Assembly (NCBI GenBank): GCA_016284515.1
Contig: JAEEOY010000246.1
Location: 1 to 38,796, forward strand
Source: Kiritimatiellia bacterium
GTDB taxonomy: Bacteria > Verrucomicrobiota > Kiritimatiellia > RFP12 > UBA1067
Reading direction: 5' to 3'
DNA length: 38,796 nt
Shown here one piece after another: positions 16,241 to 24,356 of this stretch; position 1 is the first letter of the stretch, and each line of letters begins with the position of its first letter. Under the pieces are notes generated by a model that ran no database searches, was not told the origin of the DNA, and saw only the letters and a list, made by a program, of their open reading frames with translations. The position numbers and the translations under genes are program-made.

Positions 16241-16979
16241 TTCCCGCTGTCGTCCCGGCGTTCTTCTTCGCCCATATCGCCTGGCGCGCCACCCCGAGCA
16301 GAAGCGCCGCGTCGTCCTTCGTCACAACCCCGCGCGAGAACACGCGGTGGAAGCCCTGCATGAAATGGTCCGCCTGCTCGGGCTTCATGAAGCCAATCTC
16401 CTGGAGCATGGCGGACCAGTTCTTCATAAGCTGCATCTTCTGCGCCTGGGGGGCCGGCGGAGCCTTCTCGTGCGGCGGGACGTAGCGCCCGGTCGCGGTG
16501 AAGAACTCGTAGCACGTGATGAGCACGGCCTGCGACAGGTTTATCGACGTGTAGCCCTCGTCGACGGGGATGCGGATGAGGTGGGTGCACTGGGCAACCT
16601 CCTCGTTGAGAAGGCCCTTGTCTTCCCTTCCGAACACAAGCGCGACCGGGCCCGTCTCGGCTATGGACAGGATGTCCGCCGCGCAGTCGCGCGGCGCCTT
16701 GACATGCTGTCTGTAGAGCCCCTCGCGCGCCGTCGTGCCCACTACGGCGACGCAGTCGGCCACGGCCTCCTCGAACGTCGCGAACTCCTCGCGCGCGTTC
16801 ATGATGTCTGTCGCGTGCACGGCGAGCCTCTCGCCCTCCTCCCACGAGTTCTGCAGGTTCGGCGCGGCAAGGCGCAGATGGCGTATGCCCATGTTGGCCA
16901 TGGCGCGGCAGCTGGAACCAACGTTGCCGGTGTAGAGCGTCCCCACGAGGACTACGCGTATGTTGTCTAGCGGATTCAT
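16227..16979 (-). CDS. trmJ: tRNA 2'-O-methyltransferase, TrmJ/SpoU family
   Basis: 250 residues, a SPOUT methyltransferase with the trefoil-knot motifs in order: motif 1 TGNVGSSCRAMANMG near the N-terminus, motif 2 FGREDKGLLNEE, and motif 3 YTSINLSQAV. The C-terminal helical extension (residues about 185-245) matches TrmJ, which methylates the ribose of position 32 in tRNAs. It starts six bases after the lipoprotein gene ends. Why it sits in an operon of envelope proteins is not clear; it may be a passenger. Confidence 0.9.
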   Translation of the reverse strand: MNPLDNIRVVLVGTLYTGNVGSSCRAMANMGIRHLRLAAPNLQNSWEEGERLAVHATDIMNAREEFATFEEAVADCVAVVGTTAREGLYRQHVKAPRDCAADILSIAETGPVALVFGREDKGLLNEEVAQCTHLIRIPVDEGYTSINLSQAVLITCYEFFTATGRYVPPHEKAPPAPQAQKMQLMKNWSAMLQEIGFMKPEQADHFMQGFHRVFSRGVVTKDDAALLLGVARQAIWAKKNAGTTAGNAQV

Positions 16980-16985
16980 CTTGGG

Positions 16986-17420
16986 CTACAGCCCCTCCTT
17001 CTTCGGCCCTTCGCAGATTATCCCTTCGAAAATAAGAAGATAGTCGTTGTTTCCCTCCGGATTGACGGAGGCGGTGAACACCTGGCAAGTTATGCCGTTG
17101 GCGTGGTACATCCACTTCTCGTTGTCGGACTTGTACATCGTCCCGCTCGGAAGCGTGTTCATGCACTCCCAGGCAACGAAGTCCGTCCCGTCCGGCAGCG
17201 TCACCTTGACCGCGAGCTTCGACTTCATCGTCATCACCTTGCCGTTCGGCGCGGTGAACTTCGACTCGTGATCCTTCTCGGCACGCCCGTAGTCGACGCT
17301 TATGACATTGCCGTCCTCGTCGGTGAAGAGACTTGTCTGCATAGGGGTGAACGAAGCGCACCCCACCAGGACGAGCGCCGCGAACGCCGCCGCCGCCATT
17401 TTCGCTGTAAACCTTTTCAT
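16986..17420 (-). CDS. Small lipoprotein of unknown function
   Basis: 144 residues. The N-terminus MKRFTAK, a hydrophobic stretch and the lipobox LVGC (Cys about residue 21) make it a lipoprotein. The mature part is beta-rich with DEDGNVISVDYG, KVTLPDGTDFVAWECMN and a repeated polar pattern; I do not recognise the family. The ATG at 17420 is nine bases after a perfect extended -10 and has no Shine-Dalgarno, so the mRNA should be almost leaderless. That -10 overlaps the stop of the glycosyltransferase gene upstream, giving this gene and those after it a separate promoter within the run. Confidence 0.75.
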   Translation of the reverse strand: MKRFTAKMAAAAFAALVLVGCASFTPMQTSLFTDEDGNVISVDYGRAEKDHESKFTAPNGKVMTMKSKLAVKVTLPDGTDFVAWECMNTLPSGTMYKSDNEKWMYHANGITCQVFTASVNPEGNNDYLLIFEGIICEGPKKEGL

Positions 17421-17429
17421 AGTCTTATA

Positions 17430-17435
17430 ATTATA
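17430..17435 (-). promoter_or_regulatory. Extended -10 overlapping the glycosyltransferase stop codon
   Basis: Minus-strand TGGTATAAT; the TAA of the upstream gene is part of the hexamer. It lies 9 bases from the lipoprotein ATG. Confidence 0.7.
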
Positions 17436-18450
17436 CCAAAAATGACGGCCTCATGGGCGCGGAAACAAGTCTCAGCGCAAGCACCGACGCAGCGACCGCT
17501 GGACGGCGCCAGGACAGCGGGAATCCCCGCAGCGAACGGCGCACGAACGGGTCGGCGAGATACTCGCGCAGGAACCGGAACCCTTCCCGGCGCGGAAGCC
17601 TCCCGCGCACGGTCGCCGCGAGCATCTCGAGCGCGGAAAAGACGCATGTCGCCTCGTAGAGGGATCCAAGCGCGCCGCCTTCCCCCTCGTCGAGCGCACG
17701 GCGCTTCGCGAGGAGCCGCAGCTTGTTGCGGCAGAGCCTCGCGCCGTCGCGCGGCACGGACCTCATCGCGCCGCTGTCGCGGTCGGTGACGATGTATAGC
17801 CCGCGGTCGACGCACGTCATGGACTTCGCCTTCAGCAGCGCCTCCGAGACGAACATCGCGTCCTCGTAAAGCTCTATCGTCTCGTCGAAGCGGATGCCGT
17901 CGAGAATCTCGCGGCGAAAGGCCATGCGGCAAGCGCTCGCCATCTCGCGGTCGGCGAAAAGAGGCTTCCCCGCATACCAAGCGCGCACATCATCGAATGA
18001 ATACCCGAATACGCGCGGCAGATAGCCCGCGCGTATGGCATCGCCGGACCCGAACCGATAGTCGCCCTTGAGCCGCGAACCCGCGAAAGCGCAGACGCAG
18101 ACGTCCGCTCCGTCCTCGTCGAGCGCCTTGGACATCGCGGAGAAGTAGTCCGGCGCGACGCTGTCGTCTGGATCGACGAAGAAGAGAAGCCTTCCGCGCG
18201 CAATGTCGAGCGCGGCGTTGCGCGCGGCGGATACGCCGCGGTGCGCGAGAGGGACGACGCGAAGACGCGGCTCGGACTCCGCGCGCCTTCTGAGAATCGC
18301 CAGCGTGTCGTCGGTCGACCCGTCGTCGACGGCAATTGCCTCCGCGCTTTCGGGCAGCGCGGCGAATACTGAATCGAGGCAGCGCGTCAGCCACGGGGAA
18401 ACGTTCCAGCACGGAATGACGACGCTGATCTCGGGCGCACTCTCGCTCAT
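17431..18450 (-). CDS. Family 2 glycosyltransferase
   Basis: 339 residues from the ATG at 18450, which overlaps the preceding stop as ATGA. GT-A fold motifs: ISVVIPCWNVSPWL at the N-terminus, VDDGSTDDT for the nucleotide, then GVSAARNAALD and the metal-binding FVDPDDS (DxD). Later ETIELYEDAMF is the expected acceptor-side ED pair. The C-terminal 100 residues are helical and basic. There is no membrane anchor, so it probably works at the cytoplasmic face on a surface polysaccharide. Acceptor and sugar cannot be read from sequence. Last of four genes joined by ATGA overlaps. Confidence 0.9.
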   Translation of the reverse strand: MSESAPEISVVIPCWNVSPWLTRCLDSVFAALPESAEAIAVDDGSTDDTLAILRRRAESEPRLRVVPLAHRGVSAARNAALDIARGRLLFFVDPDDSVAPDYFSAMSKALDEDGADVCVCAFAGSRLKGDYRFGSGDAIRAGYLPRVFGYSFDDVRAWYAGKPLFADREMASACRMAFRREILDGIRFDETIELYEDAMFVSEALLKAKSMTCVDRGLYIVTDRDSGAMRSVPRDGARLCRNKLRLLAKRRALDEGEGGALGSLYEATCVFSALEMLAATVRGRLPRREGFRFLREYLADPFVRRSLRGFPLSWRRPAVAASVLALRLVSAPMRPSFLV

Positions 18451-20084
18451 TTCAGCTTCGCGTCGATCGCGCGCTCGCGTGTCCATTCGGCGACAACTCC
18501 CGGGTCGGACGCGATCCGTCCGAGCGGGACCCTGAAAAACGCCTCGTAGGTGTTCGCTCCGTTGAGGCCCTTCAGCGAGAACGAAACCTCCTCGCTGCCC
18601 TTCGGGACGCGTCCCGTTATCGTCACCGCGTCGCCGCGGTAGAGGTTGCGCAGAAGCCTCGGATACGCCTCGGCGCGCGAGGTCGCGGCAAATATGACGC
18701 GGAGATCGGTGAGGACGGGATCGCGGAAGCGCTCCGAGAGCGACTCGATTCCCGAGCCCGCCTTCCAGCGGACGCCTCCGTAGATGAAGCTCTCGCCGCG
18801 GTTGCCGTGCGTAAGGACGTCGATGAGCTCGCGGTTCGCGCTCTCCTTCACGCCGTACATGTAGACGGAGACGAGTCCGTCGTTGAGGTCGGTGAACTTC
18901 GAGAGAATCTGCGCCGTGTCGCTAACTCCCGCGTTCGCGTCGCCATCCGTGACGACGAGGGCGATGAGCGGACGCTTCGGGTCGCGCGGCAGGGTCAGGA
19001 GCGACCGAATCGTGCCGAACACGTCGGTGCGTCCGTGCGCCGCCAGGTTCGCAAGCCACTTGTCCGCCGCCGTGAAGGACGTCTGGTTGCACTCCTGCCA
19101 CCTGCGGAAGGCGTAGGTGAAGTTGTTGCGGAACGCGACGAGGTTGAACCTGTCCCCCGAATTTAGCGCCGAGCGCAGCAGCGACTTCGCCGCGACGCGG
19201 CAGCTGACCAGGCGCTCCGAACCGATCGAGCCCGACGCGTCGATGAGGATTACCACGTCCTTCGGCACGACCTGAAGATCGGTGCGCGGCGTGACCATGA
19301 GCTTGAAATACGTCCACTGGTCGTCGTCGGCGCGCAGAGCGGAGAGGTTCACGAACTTCTCGAGCGGCGCGGCGTCCTCGACGTCCATGAGCTCGCGCAC
19401 CGCCTCCTTCTCCTTCTCGACGATCTTCTCGTCCACCTTCTCGTAGACCTCCTGGTCCGAGACGAACTCTGGGACGGCGGCCTTGATCTCGGCATTCTTC
19501 TCCGGACCCTCCGCCGCGATGCTTATCTTCTCCGCCGGCGCGACAGGGAACGCAGGCGCCTCGACAGCGGGCTCGGGCGCGCCGAAGGCGACGGGCATCG
19601 CGAACGACGACGCGGCCGCGATCTCGGGCGCGGTGAGCGCACGGCTCTCGGGCGGGGTGTACTCGACAGTCGGTATCGGATCGGGCGCAAGCCCCTCGTC
19701 GAGCTGGATCGGCTTTACGTCGAACTCGTCCGGCGCGACTGGCACCGCGTCAGACTCCGGCGCCTCCGGGGCGGGAACGTCTCCGTCCCAGTGCTTGCGA
19801 GCGCTGTCGGGAAGCTGCTCGGTGACAGGCGCTGGGGCGTCCGTCGCCTCGGCCTCCGGCGCCTCGCGCGCGGACATGATGTCCTTGATGCGCTCTATGG
19901 CGACGGGATCGTCTATCGGACGGTAGTCCTCGACGCGCATCGCCTCGCGGTGCCGGTCGCGCAGCGCCGAGCGGTCGACGTGCGTCATCACCTTCGTGCG
20001 GGCGTAGAACATGAGTCCGACATGGAACGCGACCGAAAGGACGATCGTGACGAAAACCAGGTCCTGTCCGCGCTCCTTCGTCAT
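18447..20084 (-). CDS. VWA-domain protein with a TonB-like N-terminal half
   Basis: 545 residues. One N-terminal membrane helix (about 9-27), then some 190 residues rich in Pro, Ala and Glu as in TonB/TolA linkers, a charged helix (VDEKIVEKEKEAV), and a von Willebrand factor A domain. Its MIDAS motif DASGS is near residue 281, with TDGDANAG supplying the later Asp. The C-terminus is beta-rich. Behind ExbB, ExbD and a TPR protein with ATGA overlaps, it probably takes TonB's place or joins the complex. It would span the periplasm and display a metal-dependent adhesion domain to a partner. The partner is unknown. Confidence 0.85.
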   Translation of the reverse strand: MTKERGQDLVFVTIVLSVAFHVGLMFYARTKVMTHVDRSALRDRHREAMRVEDYRPIDDPVAIERIKDIMSAREAPEAEATDAPAPVTEQLPDSARKHWDGDVPAPEAPESDAVPVAPDEFDVKPIQLDEGLAPDPIPTVEYTPPESRALTAPEIAAASSFAMPVAFGAPEPAVEAPAFPVAPAEKISIAAEGPEKNAEIKAAVPEFVSDQEVYEKVDEKIVEKEKEAVRELMDVEDAAPLEKFVNLSALRADDDQWTYFKLMVTPRTDLQVVPKDVVILIDASGSIGSERLVSCRVAAKSLLRSALNSGDRFNLVAFRNNFTYAFRRWQECNQTSFTAADKWLANLAAHGRTDVFGTIRSLLTLPRDPKRPLIALVVTDGDANAGVSDTAQILSKFTDLNDGLVSVYMYGVKESANRELIDVLTHGNRGESFIYGGVRWKAGSGIESLSERFRDPVLTDLRVIFAATSRAEAYPRLLRNLYRGDAVTITGRVPKGSEEVSFSLKGLNGANTYEAFFRVPLGRIASDPGVVAEWTRERAIDAKLK

Positions 20085-21991
20085 TTCGCGGCCTCCGGGT
20101 TCTCGGCAAGTATCTTCTCCGCCTCGGCGCAGAGCTCCTTGTCGGCGAAGAGCGAGGTAACGACCGTCGCGTACTTGCGCGCGCTCTCCGCGTCGCCCGA
20201 CGCGGCGGCGTTCTTCGCGAGCGCGACGTAGGCCTCGGCGCGCGCGCGCGGCGAGTCGCCGTTCAGCTCGACGGCACGCCTCAGAGCCTTGTCTGCCCTC
20301 TCATGGTCGCCCGCCTGGAGCTCGAGCTTTCCGAGCGCGAGCGACGCCCTGGCGAGATCGGCGACGCACGCCTTTTCCTCCATCGCCTTCCTGTAGGACT
20401 CGATCGCGAGCGAGAAGTTGCCCGCCTTCTCGGCCGTCGAACCGAGGAGCGCGTATCCGGCCTGGCGCCATTCTGCGGAATCGGACTTCGCGACGAGCGC
20501 CTCGGCGCACGTCTTCGCCCCGTCTCCGTCTAGAAGCTTTCCGACGGCATAGATCTTGGACGCCGGCATGCGCTCGCACGCGCCCTCCGCGACGAGCTTC
20601 GCGTACTCCGCCTTGGCTTCGTCGACGCGTCCCTCCGAAAGCGTAACGTCCGCTACGAGCAGCCGCGCCTCGCGCTGCTCGTCGAGGGAGATTCCAAGCG
20701 AAAGCGCCTCCTTGAGGAATGCCGCGCCCTCCGCGGCGTGTCCGAGCTGGATCGCCGAGACTCCGCGCCAGTAGAGCGACTGGGGCCTGCGCTTCAGGTT
20801 CTTGCCGGACGCAAGGGCCTCCGAGAGCGCGAGGTCGCAGGCGGACCACTTCTTCGCGCGCGCATCGGCCATCGCCTTGCGGTAGAGCGCTTCCGCGGCC
20901 TCGTCGGTGTTGGGGAACTTCTGCGCCGTTTCTACGTACTGCGCCTCTGCCTCCGCGGCCTTGCCGCACGACTCGTAGGCCCAGGCGAGCCTGAGCGAGT
21001 CGCCAGGAAGCCCCGAGAGAGCGTAGGCTCGCTTCGCGTTCTCGATGACGCCGGAGGAGTTGCCGCCCGAGGAGGCGGAGTCGAAGTCCATGCGGGCAAG
21101 CGGAAGCTCCGCGTTCGCGCGGTACTTGCCCTGCGGGAAGCGGTCGAGGTAGTCCTTGAGGAGCTTCTTCGCAGTTTCGTTGTCGCCGGTCGCATACGCG
21201 CACGCCCCGCGCAGGTACGCGAAGTCGTCCGTAGCGCCTTCTCCGCACAGCGCGGCCGCGTCGGCGAACTTTCCGTTGAGGTAGTTGCTCCACGCCGTCA
21301 TGGTCCGCACTCCGGCGGCGTGCTTGCCCTCGGGGTAGCGCTTCATGTAGCGCGTGAAGATGCTCGCGGCCTCGCCGTACTTCTTCTCGTTGTAGCTCTG
21401 GACGGCGGCGAGGTAGAGCGCCTCCTCGGAGAACTGAGACTCCTTGCCGAACGCAAGGCCGAGGAGAAGCTCGACTGCCTTGCGGCGCTCCGCGGCGTCC
21501 GCGGACTTCACGAGTATCGACGCGCGGTGGAACTCGGCGTACGAGGCGTACTTGCCCTTGGGGTCGAGCCTGACGGACCGCGCGAGCGCGTCCGGATCGT
21601 TGGCCGCTGATCCGAGATAGTACAACGCTGCGGCGCGCACGTCGTTCGCGACGCGGTCCGAGTCGAGGACGCGCAGCTCGGCGCTGCGCTCCTGGTCGTT
21701 TCCGGCAAGGGCTCGCATGAGGCGCGCGCGGTCCGCACGCTTCGAGGTCGGATACTTCTCGAGGAGCTCACCGTACGCACGGCGCGCGTCCGCGGAGCGT
21801 CCTAGCGCGCGGTCGCATTCGGCGAGGCGGTAGAGGACCTCCTCTGCGGAGAGCGACTTCTCGCCGGAGAGCGCGGCGTACTCTGCGCGCGCCGCGGCGT
21901 ATTCGCCGCGGTTGAAGAGCCTGTCGGCCATCGCCAGCCGGTCGGCCGGCAGGACGGACACGGCCGCGACGAGAAGCGCGAGCGCAGTCAT
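20081..21991 (-). CDS. Periplasmic tetratricopeptide-repeat protein
   Basis: 636 residues from the ATG at 21991 (ATGA overlap with exbD), opening with a short signal peptide (MTALALLVAAVSVL). The remainder is a TPR/Sel1-like array: paired helices with A-x-G and Y-x-x-A-L patterns, such as LFNRGEYAAARAEYAAL near the start, YNEKKYGEAASIFTRYMKRYP in the middle and AGNFSLAIESYRKAM later. It resembles YbgF/CpoB and outer-membrane assembly TPR proteins that accompany Tol/Exb systems, though it is much longer. Likely role: a periplasmic scaffold linking the ExbBD motor to its client. Confidence 0.85.
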   Translation of the reverse strand: MTALALLVAAVSVLPADRLAMADRLFNRGEYAAARAEYAALSGEKSLSAEEVLYRLAECDRALGRSADARRAYGELLEKYPTSKRADRARLMRALAGNDQERSAELRVLDSDRVANDVRAAALYYLGSAANDPDALARSVRLDPKGKYASYAEFHRASILVKSADAAERRKAVELLLGLAFGKESQFSEEALYLAAVQSYNEKKYGEAASIFTRYMKRYPEGKHAAGVRTMTAWSNYLNGKFADAAALCGEGATDDFAYLRGACAYATGDNETAKKLLKDYLDRFPQGKYRANAELPLARMDFDSASSGGNSSGVIENAKRAYALSGLPGDSLRLAWAYESCGKAAEAEAQYVETAQKFPNTDEAAEALYRKAMADARAKKWSACDLALSEALASGKNLKRRPQSLYWRGVSAIQLGHAAEGAAFLKEALSLGISLDEQREARLLVADVTLSEGRVDEAKAEYAKLVAEGACERMPASKIYAVGKLLDGDGAKTCAEALVAKSDSAEWRQAGYALLGSTAEKAGNFSLAIESYRKAMEEKACVADLARASLALGKLELQAGDHERADKALRRAVELNGDSPRARAEAYVALAKNAAASGDAESARKYATVVTSLFADKELCAEAEKILAENPEAAK

Positions 21992-22419
21992 TTCGCCTCG
22001 CCCTCCCCTTCGCCGCCTTCCGTGGCGAGCGAGAAGTTCCAGATGTCGGACGCGCGGCAGGTGTCGATGAGCTTGACGAGCGCCTCGTAGCGGACTTCCT
22101 TGTCCGCGCGGATGATCACGGGCTGGCCCGGATAGAACTTCGCGACCTTGGCGAGCCTCGCGCCGAGCTCCTCGAGCGAAAGCTTCACGGAGTTGACGGA
22201 AACCCCGCCGTCCTTGGCGAGGTTGACGATGATCTCGCCCGGCAGCCTCTCCGGCGCCTCGGCGGTCTTCGCGTTCGGGAGCTTTATCGAAATCTCGCTC
22301 TCCCACTGGGAGAACACGCTCACCGTCACGAAGAAGCAAAGGAGCAGGAATATCACGTCAAGCATCGACGTGAGCGCGAGAGCCGGCGCCTTCGAGCGGT
22401 TTCTCTGGCTAAATCTCAT
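21988..22419 (-). CDS. exbD: ExbD/TolR-family biopolymer transport protein
   Basis: 143 residues. A cytoplasmic basic start, then one membrane helix (LTSMLDVIFLLLCFFVTVSVF) with the conserved Asp in MLDV that carries protons in ExbD/TolR, then a periplasmic domain ending with the usual VIIRADKEVRYEALVKLIDTC. AAAGGAG lies six bases before the ATG at 22419. It forms the motor with ExbB encoded 11 bp upstream. Confidence 0.93.
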   Translation of the reverse strand: MRFSQRNRSKAPALALTSMLDVIFLLLCFFVTVSVFSQWESEISIKLPNAKTAEAPERLPGEIIVNLAKDGGVSVNSVKLSLEELGARLAKVAKFYPGQPVIIRADKEVRYEALVKLIDTCRASDIWNFSLATEGGEGEGEAK

Positions 22420-22430
22420 CAGAACTCCTT

Positions 22431-22940
22431 TCAACCAGCGGTCTGCGCCAGCTTCAGCAGTTCCTCGGCGGCCTTCTCCTGCATCTCGTCGATGCGGCGC
22501 TGCGCGCGGCGGCGGAAGAACGCGTAGGCGACGAGCGCGGGGATGGCGACGGCCAGGCCGAAGATCGTGGTGACGATGGCCTGCGAGACGCCCTGGGCGA
22601 GCACCATCGGCTTCGCGCCGGCGGAGACGTCGGAGGCGATGCCGCCGAAGGCCTGGAACATGCCGAGCACCGTGCCGAGGAGTCCGACGAGCGGGGCGAT
22701 CGCCGCGATGTCGGCGAGCCACTCGGCCTGGGACATCAGGCGGTCGGCGATGCGCCCGCCCTCAGCCTCGGGGTCGTTGGAGGCGCATATGCGCGAAACC
22801 GCCTCGGGCACGACGAGGCCAGAACGCTGCGAATACAGGAGATAGAGCATGAGAGCGAGCTCCCACACCGAGAAAAACGCGAGGACCCACATGAGAGGTC
22901 CGCCATAGTTCCATGCCTGTTCGAAAGTGATGTCGTTCAT
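22431..22940 (-). CDS. exbB: ExbB/TolQ/MotA-family proton channel protein
   Basis: 169 residues from the ATG at 22940, five bases after GGAAGGC. It has three membrane helices: about 15-37, then a pair around IAAIAPLVGLLGTVLGMFQAF and AIVTTIFGLAVAIPALVAYAFF, which is the MotA_ExbB signature including the conserved Gly/Pro/Thr residues lining the channel. With ExbD it couples proton flow to work across the periplasm. First gene of a long run of about 13 kb on the minus strand. Confidence 0.93.
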   Translation of the reverse strand: MNDITFEQAWNYGGPLMWVLAFFSVWELALMLYLLYSQRSGLVVPEAVSRICASNDPEAEGGRIADRLMSQAEWLADIAAIAPLVGLLGTVLGMFQAFGGIASDVSAGAKPMVLAQGVSQAIVTTIFGLAVAIPALVAYAFFRRRAQRRIDEMQEKAAEELLKLAQTAG

Positions 22941-22972
22941 TTTTGCCTTCCCTAGTTGCAACTTGGCTGAAT

Positions 22973-22978
22973 ATTATA
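22973..22978 (-). promoter_or_regulatory. Extended -10 of the exbB operon
   Basis: Minus-strand TATAAT preceded by TGA, 32 bp ahead of the exbB ATG. The short leader contains the ribosome site. Confidence 0.7.
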
Positions 22979-23026
22979 TCAAAAATCGGAAAGTGATTGC
23001 GGGAAGAAGAGATGCCCAGCGGAAAT

Positions 23027-23062
23027 AAACGAAGGCCCGCGGATATCCGCGGGCCTTCGTTT
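23027..23062. terminator. 36-bp perfect palindrome, probable terminator
   Basis: 18-bp arms centred on 23044/23045 with core CCCGCGGATATCCGCGGG, flanked by AAAC on the left and GTTTT on the right. A transcript on either strand would form a very stable stem, followed by a short U-rich stretch on the plus strand. No gene ends nearby, so it may insulate the exbB promoter from antisense or upstream transcription. Confidence 0.6.
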
Positions 23063-23692
23063 TGCCGTTTTGTTCTTTCGCGTCGGGATCCTTCGCCGCC
23101 GGCCTTCTCGGTCTTCCCGCGCTCCGCGCGTCTTGCGGAGCCGACCCCAATCGACTCTAACCTACCCAGACCCGCCTCTTCGCCGTCGCCACTGCGGCAG
23201 ATTTGCCGCGCTGTGGGAATAGCCCCACCCTAAACGACCCTAAGCGACTCAAATTGCCCCTATCTCCTCCACACGCTCGCCCCGCAGGGGCAAAGTCCAC
23301 GGACGGACATCCGCCCGCCTTCTCGGCAACCTCAATGCTAATTCAACCACTACACAACCGCTTTCCAACCCCGCGCCAACCATCGGGAACCTCAACCCGC
23401 CCACAACAGTCCTTCAACAGCTTTATAGCCACGGACAAGCAAAACCCTTCTCCAACCATCTTTCAACCGCCGCGCCATCGCGCCGCAAAATGGCTGGACA
23501 TTCGCTCGCATTAGGAAGTTCCGACGCTGATTCAGCCATTCCCCAACACCGATATTGGCATCGTCAGCCGCAACTCAACCACAACAATTTCCCAGCCACG
23601 ACCCAACCACGACCCAACGCCACAAGATGGATATCTCCGCAGTAGACGGCAAATGTGCCGCGATTTGATTCTTCCTGCAATTCCGCTATGCT
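23063..23692. other. Long non-coding stretch, strongly C/A-biased
   Basis: About 630 bases without a credible gene; the short open frames lack ribosome sites and protein-like composition. The plus strand is rich in C and A and poor in G, and CAACC/CGACCC words recur (around 23365-23425 and 23570-23625), the latter including two near-tandem CACGACCCAAC copies. The word is the same as in the repeat array upstream of rbsK. No tRNA, CRISPR or riboswitch pattern seen. Confidence 0.5.
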
Positions 23693-23751
23693 GAAAATGA
23701 TTGAGATATTATTTTCAAATCATCGTAAAATCATTTTCGTTTGATAGAATG
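23692..23751 (+). promoter_or_regulatory. Shared promoter-operator element, copy 1
   Basis: Four phased 11-bp boxes: TGAAAATGATT (23692), GAGATATTATT (23703), TTCAAATCATC (23714) and GTAAAATCATT (23725). An extended -10 follows, TGATAGAAT with hexamer 23745-23750. From 23693, 57 of 59 bases match 34734-34792. Tandem 11-bp direct repeats reaching into the -35 region are the standard operator of OmpR/PhoB-type activators. The transcript would start near 23758, leaving a 14-base leader with AGGAGG. Confidence 0.75.
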
Positions 23752-23771
23752 TAATGCGACAGGAGGTACAG

Positions 23772-24347
23772 ATGAAGATTGCCTTGACTATGATTGCCGT
23801 CGCCATCACGCTCCAGTCGCTGTCCGCGACGGTAGCGTCCGGTCCGCTGCCGCCGTGCGAGTTCGCGGACACCGAGTCGGCGACAAACCACCTGTTCTCC
23901 ACGACCCGTCCAGGCAGCCAGATACTCTCTTTCCAGATAGGCCTGCTTGCGTCGCCCTCCAACAACGTAGAGATAGCCATCGGACGCGATTCAGACGAAG
24001 ACGGCGAGCTTTCGATCGACGAAACTGCGATGGTCGTCGGATGGGACTGCGGAGAGTGGGTCGTCCGCTCGCCGGAATCCGGTGCGGCATTGTACGCACA
24101 GGCGGCATCCGGCAATGTTTCCAAGCTACTTGAATGGACTCTACATGTGTCAAACGGCGAAATGCGGTCGCTCGCGGCGATGGAGAACGGTGAGCCACTT
24201 GACTTCGCCCTACCCGGGCGCCCTCCGGCGTGGATGTTCGACTCGACATGGAATCTCGTGAAGTTCACGGCGAGGGGAGTTGACGACGCCGGCGGAATCT
24301 TCCGCGCCCAGCGGCTCGCCAACGGGACACTGATAAGACTTCGATAG
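23772..24347 (+). CDS. Secreted protein, first gene of the accessory secreted set
   Basis: 191 residues from the ATG at 23772, six bases after AGGAGG. The signal peptide is about 1-22 (MKIALTMIAVAITLQSLSAT). The mature part contains GRDSDEDGELSIDE, which resembles an EF-hand/dockerin calcium loop, followed by VVGWDCGEWVVR. I do not recognise the family. Nine bases separate it from the next gene. Its promoter is the one shared with the winged-helix regulator. Confidence 0.75.
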   Translation: MKIALTMIAVAITLQSLSATVASGPLPPCEFADTESATNHLFSTTRPGSQILSFQIGLLASPSNNVEIAIGRDSDEDGELSIDETAMVVGWDCGEWVVRSPESGAALYAQAASGNVSKLLEWTLHVSNGEMRSLAAMENGEPLDFALPGRPPAWMFDSTWNLVKFTARGVDDAGGIFRAQRLANGTLIRLR

Positions 24348-24356
24348 GAGCGCGAC

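Noticed and set aside
22997-23514. Short plus-strand open frames in the 23-kb gap
   Set aside because: No Shine-Dalgarno, no recognisable domain, Pro/Ser/Arg-rich composition expected of C-rich non-coding DNA.
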